A program made the position numbers and the translations under genes. The notes under the pieces were generated by a model, which was not told the DNA's origin, ran no database searches, and saw nothing but the letters and a program-made list of their open reading frames with translations. From Acidobacteriota bacterium (lineage in GTDB: Bacteria; Acidobacteriota; Vicinamibacteria; Vicinamibacterales; JAKQTR01), in assembly GCA_026393755.1 (NCBI GenBank), contig JAPKZO010000006.1, positions 204,453 to 268,452 of the forward strand: 64,000 bases of DNA. The letters are read 5' to 3'. Positions 52,970 to 60,116 of this stretch are shown here, piece by piece (the stretch's first letter is position 1; every line of letters starts with the position of its first letter).

Positions 52970-54361
52970 TCAGCCGAAGTGCGCGACTCGATGGTGCCAC
53001 GTGCGCAGGAGCACGGCGCCGACGATCACGAGCCCGACCGCCAGCCCGGCCCACATGCCCTGCACGCCCCACCCCCAGCGGAAGCAGGCTGCGTACCCGA
53101 GCGGCAGCGCAATCGCCCAGTAGCTTGCCAGGGCGGTGATCATCGGGATCCGTGTTTCGCCGAGGCCTCTCAAGATACCGGTGCCAATGCTCTGTGTGCC
53201 ATCGAACACGAGGCAGAGGCCAGCGATGCCAAGCAGCGACGGACCGACAGCCAGCACGGCCGAGTCGCGGGAGAACGCGCTGATAAGCAAGTGGCCGCCG
53301 AGCAGGAACACGATGGCCGCCGTCGTCGTCAGCGCCGCCCCGAGCGCGAGCGCCGTCCAGCCCGCGCGCCAGATACCCTGGCGATCGCCGCGCCCGACGG
53401 CCTGCCCCACGCGCACCGCGCCAGCGGCGTTCAGCCCGAGCGGAATCATGTAGGCCAGTCCCCACAGGTTGAGCGCAATCTGATGAGCCGCCAGCGAGGC
53501 TGCCGACAGGCGGCCGATCAACGCAGACGCCGCCGCGAAGACGCCGACCTCGAGCACGCCCTGGATCGAGGCCGGAACGCCGAGCTTCAGAAGATGTGAG
53601 ATCGACGGCCAATCGACGCGACGCGCCGTCGGTCGACGCTCAGCTGTATCGCGCCGCTCGCGCCACAGGATCGCCACCAGCAGGACGCCGGCCATGTACA
53701 CGCGCGACGCCAGCGTCGCCCACGCCGATCCGGTCGCGCCGAGCGCTGGCAGTCCCCACTTGCCGTAGATGAGCACCCAGCCAACAGCCGCATTGATCAG
53801 GTTGGCGGTCAAGAGTGCGAACGTGATCGGCCGGACGCAGTTGGTCGCCTGCAGGTAGCGCCGGAACGTCGCGTAGAACAAGAGGGGAATGACACCTGGC
53901 GCGAGCACCTTCAGGTAAGGAGCCGCAAGCGCCAGTACCGACGCATTGAGCCCCCACCAGGAAATCGTGGCGATCAGGAGGTAGGTGGCGAGCGTCAGTG
54001 GGGCCGCGATCAGGAGGCTGAGGAAGGCGCCCTGCACCAGCCAGTGGTGGCATCGATCCAGACGCCCAGCCCCATACGCCTGCGCGATCACCGTGTCGAG
54101 TCCGAGCAGCAACCCCGTGCCGAAGATGCCGACTGCCAGAAACACGACGCTCCCGAAGCCGACCGCGCCGATGGTTGCGGGTCCGAGGGGCCCGACCAGG
54201 AGCGTGTCGACCAGGCCCATCGTCGTCCACCCCACCTCGGCCAGAATCACTGGCACGGCGAGCGTGATCATCGGTCTGAGTTCGGCCCGGATCGCGGAAA
54301 GCCTGCTCGGCTGCTGGCCGGTGTTCAAGCGCCCTCGGCAATGGTTCGACGGGACCGGCAC
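52970..54361 (-). CDS. MATE-family multidrug efflux protein
   Basis: 463 residues, twelve helices in two halves. PVILAEVGWTTMGLVDTLLV is the conserved helix 1, GTGLLLGLDTVIAQAYGAGR the helix 2-3 block, and GVPASIQGVLEVGVFAAASA the second-half equivalent. It exports cationic compounds using Na+ or H+. The start at 54361 abuts the stop of the amidohydrolase gene, so the two are probably cotranscribed. Confidence 0.93.
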   Translation of the reverse strand: MPVPSNHCRGRLNTGQQPSRLSAIRAELRPMITLAVPVILAEVGWTTMGLVDTLLVGPLGPATIGAVGFGSVVFLAVGIFGTGLLLGLDTVIAQAYGAGRLDRCHHWLVQGAFLSLLIAAPLTLATYLLIATISWWGLNASVLALAAPYLKVLAPGVIPLLFYATFRRYLQATNCVRPITFALLTANLINAAVGWVLIYGKWGLPALGATGSAWATLASRVYMAGVLLVAILWRERRDTAERRPTARRVDWPSISHLLKLGVPASIQGVLEVGVFAAASALIGRLSAASLAAHQIALNLWGLAYMIPLGLNAAGAVRVGQAVGRGDRQGIWRAGWTALALGAALTTTAAIVFLLGGHLLISAFSRDSAVLAVGPSLLGIAGLCLVFDGTQSIGTGILRGLGETRIPMITALASYWAIALPLGYAACFRWGWGVQGMWAGLAVGLVIVGAVLLRTWHHRVAHFG

Positions 54362-55720
54362 CTACTTGACTGGACCCGCAAGATAGTCGACCGCCACGCT
54401 CGCGAGTGCCCGCACGCCGGTGATGAGCGCGGATTCATCGGGATTGAATCTCGGTGAGTGGTTGGCGGCCCACGACGCTGGTGCTGTGCCCTTCGGTGCG
54501 ATCCCGAGGAAGAAGTACAGGCCCGGAACCTGCTTCTGGTACGCGGAGAAGTCTTCAGCCCCGGTGGTGACCTGCGCGTTCGGATTGAATGTACCGGCGG
54601 CCACGCGCCTGAGTGATGGGGTCATGCGATCGGTCAGGGCGGGGTCGTTGTACGTCACCGAATTGCCGATCGTGATCGTCACCTCGGCCTTCGCGCCGGC
54701 GGCCGCGGCAATGTGTTCAACCGTGCGGGTGATGCCTTCGTGGATCTTCTTCTGCATGTCCGCGTCGAACGTCCTGATCGTACCGGTGAGGCGGACTTCG
54801 TCGGGCACGATGTTCGATCGGTTCCCGCCCTCGATGGTACCCACGGTAATCACCGCTGGCGCGGTCGTCAGATCGGCCTGTCGGCTGATGATGGTCTGGA
54901 GGCCGAGCACGATCTGCGCCGAGACGACGATCGGATCGACGCCGGCCCAGGGCATGGCGCCGTGGGTTGATCGGCCGTGCACGGTGATCGAGAGTGAGTC
55001 GCTGGCGGCCATGATGCCTCTTGGGCGGAACGAGATCGACCCCGCCTCGAGCGGTGTAATGCCGACGTGCAGGCCGAAGATGGCGTCAACCTTCGGATTC
55101 TCGAGCACGCCCTCTTTCACCATCAGGTCTGCGCCCCCTTCTTCGCCGGCGGGAGCGCCCTCCTCGGCAGGCTGGAAGATGAGCTTCACCGTCCCAGGGA
55201 GATCCGCCTTCAGACCTGCCAGCACCTCGGCCGCGCCCATCAGCATCGCCATGTGGAAATCGTGACCGCACGCGTGCATCACACCGACCTCACGCCCGTT
55301 GAACTGAGCGCGCTCGGTCGAGGCAAACGGGAGTCCGGTTTCTTCGGTGACCGGCAGCGCGTCGATGTCTGATCTCAGCGCCACCACGGGCCCAGGCTTC
55401 CCGCCATGCAGTATGGCGACCACGCCCGTCTTTGCAACGCCCGTCTGAACCTCGTAGCCCAGCGCCCGCAGGCGATCCGCCAGCAGCTTCGACGTCTGCA
55501 CCTCGCGGTTGCCCAACTCGGGATGCTGGTGGAGCAGCCGGCGCAGGGCCACCACCTTCGGCAGCACCGCGTTGGCATCCTGATCGAGGCGCTGGTGCAG
55601 CGCTTCAAGCGTCGCGGTCTTCGGGATCGGGGCTTGGCCGCTGTTGGTTTGCGCGGCGATGGCGACCGTCGACGCGGCCGCGAGCAGTGAGGTGGCGATC
55701 ACGCGCAGGGGAAGTCTCAT
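54362..55720 (-). CDS. Exported M20D-family amidohydrolase
   Basis: About 452 residues. Signal peptide MRLPLRVIATSLLAAASTVA. Catalytic domain blocks HQHPELGNRE, MHACGHDFHMAMLMGAAEVL, IFQPAEEGAPAGEEGG and TTGAEDFSAYQKQVPGLYFF follow the IAA-amino acid hydrolase/HipO subfamily, with metal ligands in HACGHD and EEG. A lid domain lies between. It hydrolyses an N-acyl amino acid, exact substrate unknown. GGAG precedes ATG 55720. Confidence 0.93.
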   Translation of the reverse strand: MRLPLRVIATSLLAAASTVAIAAQTNSGQAPIPKTATLEALHQRLDQDANAVLPKVVALRRLLHQHPELGNREVQTSKLLADRLRALGYEVQTGVAKTGVVAILHGGKPGPVVALRSDIDALPVTEETGLPFASTERAQFNGREVGVMHACGHDFHMAMLMGAAEVLAGLKADLPGTVKLIFQPAEEGAPAGEEGGADLMVKEGVLENPKVDAIFGLHVGITPLEAGSISFRPRGIMAASDSLSITVHGRSTHGAMPWAGVDPIVVSAQIVLGLQTIISRQADLTTAPAVITVGTIEGGNRSNIVPDEVRLTGTIRTFDADMQKKIHEGITRTVEHIAAAAGAKAEVTITIGNSVTYNDPALTDRMTPSLRRVAAGTFNPNAQVTTGAEDFSAYQKQVPGLYFFLGIAPKGTAPASWAANHSPRFNPDESALITGVRALASVAVDYLAGPVK

Positions 55721-55790
55721 GGGTCGGTTCACTCCAGGATGTTCGAGTATACCGTGACCCGAGTGTTCAGCCGTCATGGGGCGGCGCGCG

Positions 55791-55805
55791 GTAGTGGTCA
55801 AGTTT
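55791..55805 (+). repeat. Left inverted repeat of the island
   Basis: GTAGTGGTCAAGTTT, reverse complement of 59347-59361. Confidence 0.7.
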
Positions 55806-55876
55806 CACCGGAGGCGCAAAATGTCCGGTGACGCGAGGCTTTACCACCATGGCCGGCCGGGAGTAGGCTCTGCCGC

Positions 55877-56362
55877 ATGGGATGGAAACAACTCTCAGAA
55901 GATGCTCAGCACTGGGCGTTCTGGCTCACGGCGGGAAGTGGCATCGTGATAGCTGCGATGACCGGTGCCGTCTGGGTATGGTGGTCGTACTTCTGGCGTC
56001 TCTCTCCGCCGATTCGTGGCTTGGGTTTCCTGGTGGTGTTCACTTGCGGCATTTGGGCGTTGTATGGAGCAATGCGAATCAAGGATCGCTACTTCGGCGC
56101 AAAGCGGCACGGAGATGCCGCGCTAAGCGGGTCTCTCAGCATCCACCACGCCCGATGGGTGTCGACCCGCAATCGAGACGTGACCGAAGAGGCGCGCGCC
56201 AGGGTCCAACAGGGCCGACTTGATCTACCAGTAGATCCGCACGAACTCGGTCCCGACCCCTGGAAACACCAACCCAAAGAACTGGTTGTGACCTACTCGG
56301 TTGGGGATGGCCCGATCCTGACCATTTCCGCGAAGGACTACGACCGACTTCAGATCCCCTAA
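55877..56362 (+). CDS. Small membrane protein of unknown function
   Basis: 161 residues. Two hydrophobic helices (WLTAGSGIVIAAMTGAVWVW and GLGFLVVFTCGIWALYGAM) are followed by a soluble C-terminal domain of about 90 residues ending ELVVTYSVGDGPILTISAKD. The tail resembles DUF3395-type beta domains loosely, which I would not rely on. No neighbour suggests a role; it lies just inside the left inverted repeat. Confidence 0.6.
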   Translation: MGWKQLSEDAQHWAFWLTAGSGIVIAAMTGAVWVWWSYFWRLSPPIRGLGFLVVFTCGIWALYGAMRIKDRYFGAKRHGDAALSGSLSIHHARWVSTRNRDVTEEARARVQQGRLDLPVDPHELGPDPWKHQPKELVVTYSVGDGPILTISAKDYDRLQIP

Positions 56363-56517
56363 TGTGGGCTGGGTCAGCCCATGTGATATTCTTGAACTGT
56401 AGGACTTGACACAATATACCGATAGGCTTAGTGTCTAGATAGCCCACAGCAACGTCGGTCACTTGAGGCCGAAGGGCGTCCGGGCGGTGACGACTGACGA
56501 ACCGGATATGTTGCATG

Positions 56518-56556
56518 GCCCCGACAACCGATGGCTGTCGGGGCTGTCCTTTATTC
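56518..56556 (+). terminator. Strong hairpin, probable terminator
   Basis: GCCCCGACA-N9-TGTCGGGGC, a perfect 9-bp stem followed by TGTCCTTTATT. It could end transcription of 55877-56362 on the plus strand, or of 56551-57036 on the minus strand. Confidence 0.6.
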
Positions 56557-57036
56557 GGGCGGGAATTTGGCTGTTTCCGCTCTTTGCGCCTCACGCCAAT
56601 CTCTTTCGTTGACCGGAAAAGCAGACAGGCAAGTCCAGACGCCTTTTCGGCCCTTCTGCAATATCACTCGCATGTATTGTCCGTTTAGCAGACGAGGGCC
56701 ATGCAGCACTCGTCGCTGGGCGTCCCGTGTCTTTCCCGGCAGCGATACCGTGAATAGTGAAATGGCGCGGAGAATCTCATCCATCAACCGGGCTCGCGCC
56801 AGACTGAATACCCGGACTTCGAAATGTCCGCCCGTCTTTGGTTGACTTAAGACGTGGGCTCCGGACGACAACGGACTCGGAGCAGCCACCGAATAGAAGT
56901 GGATAATATCGTACAGAAAACCGACTTTTACGGACTTACCGTGACAGGCGATCTTGTGGGTACCGACAAGCTTCAAACGATAGTACGCCTTGGCGTCTTC
57001 GGGCGTACAGATTAGTTCGGCGCGTTCGACAGGCAC
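56551..57036 (-). CDS. Hypothetical protein downstream of the transposase
   Basis: 161 residues, no signal or membrane span, no family recognised. The frame ends at the terminator hairpin, starts 22 bases after the transposase stop on the same strand, and is less GC-rich than the rest of the window. CEDAKAY-type or catalytic motifs are not visible; KSVKVGFLYDIIHFYSVA and HGPRLLNGQYMRVILQKGRK look like ordinary soluble protein. Possibly a cargo gene. Confidence 0.5.
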   Translation of the reverse strand: MPVERAELICTPEDAKAYYRLKLVGTHKIACHGKSVKVGFLYDIIHFYSVAAPSPLSSGAHVLSQPKTGGHFEVRVFSLARARLMDEILRAISLFTVSLPGKTRDAQRRVLHGPRLLNGQYMRVILQKGRKGVWTCLSAFPVNERDWREAQRAETAKFPPE

Positions 57037-57057
57037 TGGGGGATTGTAACTGCCAAC

Positions 57058-57879
57058 CTAGAGCAATCCGACGATTTCTTCGAGGGTCCACACATGATCC
57101 GCAAGGCCCGCCTGCATCGCCGGAGTGACGCGGAGCGTCTGGTGAATCCGGGCGAAGTTATAGTGCATATAGTGAATGGCAACCGCCGCCGTGTGATTCT
57201 CAACCTTCTTTGAAAAGCCATTCGTCAGGCGGGTGAACCGGCGCATCGACATCCGCATCGTGAGATTCTGGCGCTCCACGTACGACGTACTGATGTGCTT
57301 CGGATCGGGGTCGCCGGTAATCGTATCGCAGCGGGTTCCGATGCACTGAGCAGGGCTGTATCGCTTCTCTGCTGACGGATCGGAGCCGTAGAGTTTCTGG
57401 AGCATGGCGTAGTCGATGCCGCCGCCGAACGCATCCTCGACGGCCGACAGATAGGGCTTGTGGCCGTCCGTGGTGAGCTGTACGCGATTCCGGAGTCGGC
57501 TGGCTACATCCCGCATGAACATGTAGGCCGACCCAGCGTCCCGCCCAGCGACGAGCCACGACACAATCAACTTCGTGTCGGCGTCAATCGCAACCCATGT
57601 CCAGACATCCCCGTACCCAAACACGCCTTGCTTTTCAGCCGGGACGTTCTTCGCCTTGGCGTAGCAGAACTGCCAGATTTCGTCGCATTGAATCCGGCGA
57701 GCGCGGACGTTGCGGATCGCTTCATCCTGGTACCGAGCACACGCCGCGCCCAGGTCGGCAATCAGTTTCAGAATCGTAGGCTTCGACACGCCGGTCATCC
57801 GGGTCGTCGCGCGAACGCTATTGCCTTCGACCAGCGCCGCCACTACCGTCGCACGCTTCGCCGTGCTCAATTGATTCAT
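57058..57879 (-). CDS. IS1-type transposase (single ORF)
   Basis: About 273 residues. MNQLSTAKRATVVAALVEGN and VRATTRMTGVSKPTILKLIA form the N-terminal zinc/HTH region seen in IS1 InsA/InsB fusions. The DDE-type domain has IQCDEIWQFCYAKAKNV, LTTDGHKPYL and YVERQNLTMRMSMRRFTRLT then NGFSKK. This group is encoded without the usual IS1 frameshift. I start at ATG 57879 by similarity to that pattern. No IS1-like terminal repeats are obvious next to the gene. Confidence 0.87.
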   Translation of the reverse strand: MNQLSTAKRATVVAALVEGNSVRATTRMTGVSKPTILKLIADLGAACARYQDEAIRNVRARRIQCDEIWQFCYAKAKNVPAEKQGVFGYGDVWTWVAIDADTKLIVSWLVAGRDAGSAYMFMRDVASRLRNRVQLTTDGHKPYLSAVEDAFGGGIDYAMLQKLYGSDPSAEKRYSPAQCIGTRCDTITGDPDPKHISTSYVERQNLTMRMSMRRFTRLTNGFSKKVENHTAAVAIHYMHYNFARIHQTLRVTPAMQAGLADHVWTLEEIVGLL

Positions 57880-58000
57880 GTACATAATATATGCTTGAGC
57901 GGTCAAGCTGTCAAGAATAATCGCACGCATTAGTAGTCTGTTGACCTCGCATGCGTGCGTACAGTATCATGCAGGCATAAACCTGTCGAGAGGAGGGTGT

Positions 58001-59074
58001 GTGAGCAAAGACGACACCGGATACGAAATCAAAAGAGTTGGGGTAAGGGGGGGGTTGGCGCGCGCTGCGGCCATGACTCCGAAACAGCGAAGCCATTCGG
58101 CACGAATCGCTGCTGAAGCACGGTGGGCCGGTGATTTGCCGCAGGCCACACACGACGGCCCACTGCAACTTGGAGACAGGACATTGATCGCGGCAGTGTT
58201 GCCCAATGGGAAGCGCCTACTTAGCCAAGGCACCTTCCTCCAAGCGATTGGGCGTTCAAGGACTCCCAAGGCTGGAACCGGAGCGCTAGGGAGTGTCGAC
58301 GGGATACCCTTCTTCTTGCGAGCAGAACAGCTTAAAGCGTTTATTTCTGAGGAGTTACTACTGTCGACGACTCCGATCTTTTTTCGCCTCAAGAATGGCA
58401 AGCGAGCGGTTGGTTACGACGCCATGCTGCTCCCCATGGTGTGCGAGGTGTACCTTAAACTGCGGGATGAGCGCATGGATAAGGAAAAGCCGGTTCCGGG
58501 GCAGTATAAACACATTGTTCGCGCGTGCGACATGCTCACGCGCGCTTTCGCCAGAGTCGGTATCATCGCCCTGGTCGACAGCGCCACTGGATACCAAGCC
58601 GACAAGGCCAGAGAGGATATTCTCAAAATACTTGAGGCGTACATCGCGCCACATCTCATGCCATGGACGCGACGTTTTCCACACGAGTTCTTCCGTGAGG
58701 CGTACCGAATCCTGGGATGGGAATACAAGTCTGGTTCCGTGAAACATCCGAGTTATATGGGCAAGTTCATCAATAAGTACGTCTATGACGCGCTACCGGA
58801 AGGAGTGCTTGATGAGCTCAAGCGTCGACTGCCTAAGAACGATCATGGCAACCGTAGGGCGAAGCTCTGGCAACTCCTAACCGTCGATACGGGTATCCCG
58901 CACCTCGACAGGCAGCTGACTTCAACAATGACGCTCTTACAGATTGCCGATGGCAAGGACGACTTCGACCGGTATTACCAGACGCTTCATGGGCGACAAG
59001 GAAGACTACAGTTCGGTGAACCGCCGAAACGCTTAGAGGCTAGCGTTTCCAGCGGGCCTCTGCCGCGCGCCTAG
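58001..59074 (+). CDS. P63C-domain protein
   Basis: About 357 residues. The N-terminal basic region (MTPKQRSHSARIAAEARWAG) is followed by the P63C region: FLRAEQLKAFISEELLLSTT, GYDAMLLPMVCEVYLKLRDE, CDMLTRAFARVGIIALVDSA and PWTRRFPHEFFREAYRILGW. P63C is found in phage, plasmid and island proteins; function unknown. GTG 58001 follows AGGAGG at four bases. It overlaps the convergent gene at 59040 by 35 bases. Transferred origin is likely. Confidence 0.8.
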   Translation: MSKDDTGYEIKRVGVRGGLARAAAMTPKQRSHSARIAAEARWAGDLPQATHDGPLQLGDRTLIAAVLPNGKRLLSQGTFLQAIGRSRTPKAGTGALGSVDGIPFFLRAEQLKAFISEELLLSTTPIFFRLKNGKRAVGYDAMLLPMVCEVYLKLRDERMDKEKPVPGQYKHIVRACDMLTRAFARVGIIALVDSATGYQADKAREDILKILEAYIAPHLMPWTRRFPHEFFREAYRILGWEYKSGSVKHPSYMGKFINKYVYDALPEGVLDELKRRLPKNDHGNRRAKLWQLLTVDTGIPHLDRQLTSTMTLLQIADGKDDFDRYYQTLHGRQGRLQFGEPPKRLEASVSSGPLPRA

Positions 59075-59297
59075 CGATTGCTGTTCGCTTGCGGGCCGAG
59101 AGCTTCTCAGCCCTCGCCTTGCCGCCCTTGAGCCCGCCTAGGCGCCCCAGGGCGACGGCGGCGGGGTTCTTTTTTGGCGTGGGTTCGGGCTTCGCCTTGG
59201 GCTTGCCTTCGGTCTGTTCGATGACGTGCTGGACGGCCGCGAATGCTGTCAGATTCGGATCAAATGATGGCTTGCGCTTGCTTGACTGCTTAGGCAT
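59040..59297 (-). CDS. Small basic protein with Gly/Ala/Lys repeats
   Basis: 85 residues, strongly basic: KRKPSFDPNLTAFAAVQHVI then EQTEGKPKAKPEPTPKKNPA and LGRLGGLKGGKARAEKLS, ending AIARRAAEARWKR. The AAEARW tail also occurs in the P63C protein's N-terminus (IAAEARWAG), so the two may bind the same partner. Small nucleic-acid-binding proteins of this kind are common. GGAGG precedes the ATG at one base, so the start may lie upstream at 59348. Confidence 0.6.
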   Translation of the reverse strand: MPKQSSKRKPSFDPNLTAFAAVQHVIEQTEGKPKAKPEPTPKKNPAAVALGRLGGLKGGKARAEKLSARKRTAIARRAAEARWKR

Positions 59298-59346
59298 GCC
59301 TCCAATATCGCATTGGTGAGCGATTCGCGCAAGGGGCAGCCAATTC

Positions 59347-59361
59347 AAACTTGACCACTAC
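59347..59361 (-). repeat. Right inverted repeat of the island
   Basis: AAACTTGACCACTAC, reverse complement of 55791-55805. Confidence 0.7.
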
Positions 59362-59606
59362 CCGGCGCGCTCGTCGCCGCAGGGACGGGCCAGCATGCCT
59401 GCCCCGCGATCCGTCCTTTTCTGGCGTCAATCGTCTAAGTACTGAGACCCGTGGTGCCGGGCGGACTGTTCGCCTCGGTCCTTCTGGCGACGGCGCGCAG
59501 CCGCGACTGCCGGCGGCCGACGGTGCCGGAGTCCACTACGCGGTCCAACGGCACAACACCAGCGTTCTGTGGTAGTCTGCCAAGAGGTTTCGAAACGGAG
59601 AAGTGC

Positions 59607-60068
59607 ATGATCTGGTCCCGATTGCGCGGTGCGGTGTTGTCTCTGGCGCTGGCTGGCCTGGCGCTCGCGACCGGTGCGTGTCAGAGCAACGCGAATAACC
59701 CCTACCTGCAGCTCGGGCCGACGCCGACCATCACGACCAGCACGTTCACGGGAACCCTGACGAATTCGGCAGACGCCCCGGTTCTGCGCCTCACGCATAC
59801 TTTCACGACTACCTACTCGGGCACGGTGACGCTCTCACTGACCGCGAATCAGCCTGACGCGGCGCTCGTCGTCGGATTCGGGATTGGTGCGTGGGACTCC
59901 GCAACGTCCACGTGTGGGCCACTGCTTGCCTGGAACAACAGCGCGACGCAAGGCGCGACGATTATCGGCAACGGGTTGGCTGGAAACTTCTGCGCTCAGG
60001 TCTACGACGTCGGCAACCTTGCCGTCGGCGCTCAGACTACCTACACGCTTACTGTCACTTATTATTAG
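59607..60068 (+). CDS. Putative lipoprotein, no known family
   Basis: 153 residues. A signal sequence (MIWSRLRGAVLSLALAGLAL then ATGAC) ends in a Cys suitable for lipid attachment, followed by a Thr-rich beta-sandwich-like domain (TITTSTFTGTLTNSADAP, TVTLSLTANQPDAALVVGF, TTYTLTVTYY). It has two further Cys (STCGPLLAW, GNFCAQVYD). Probably anchored to a membrane leaflet, function unknown. GGAG lies six bases before ATG 59607. Confidence 0.7.
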   Translation: MIWSRLRGAVLSLALAGLALATGACQSNANNPYLQLGPTPTITTSTFTGTLTNSADAPVLRLTHTFTTTYSGTVTLSLTANQPDAALVVGFGIGAWDSATSTCGPLLAWNNSATQGATIIGNGLAGNFCAQVYDVGNLAVGAQTTYTLTVTYY

Positions 60069-60116
60069 GCGATAGGCGATAGGCGTTAGGGAAGAACGCG
60101 GTTCTGCCCCTCGCGC

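Larger units (their letters stand above)
55791..59361. mobile_element. Putative 3.6-kb mobile island bounded by inverted repeats
   Basis: GTAGTGGTCAAGTTT at 55791-55805 is matched by its exact reverse complement at 59347-59361, and both are preceded (outward) by GCGCGC with a gap of one or two bases. The interior looks less GC-rich than its flanks and carries an IS1-type transposase, a P63C-domain gene and small hypotheticals. It may be a mobile element or a site of repeated insertion. No target-site duplication is obvious. Confidence 0.5.
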
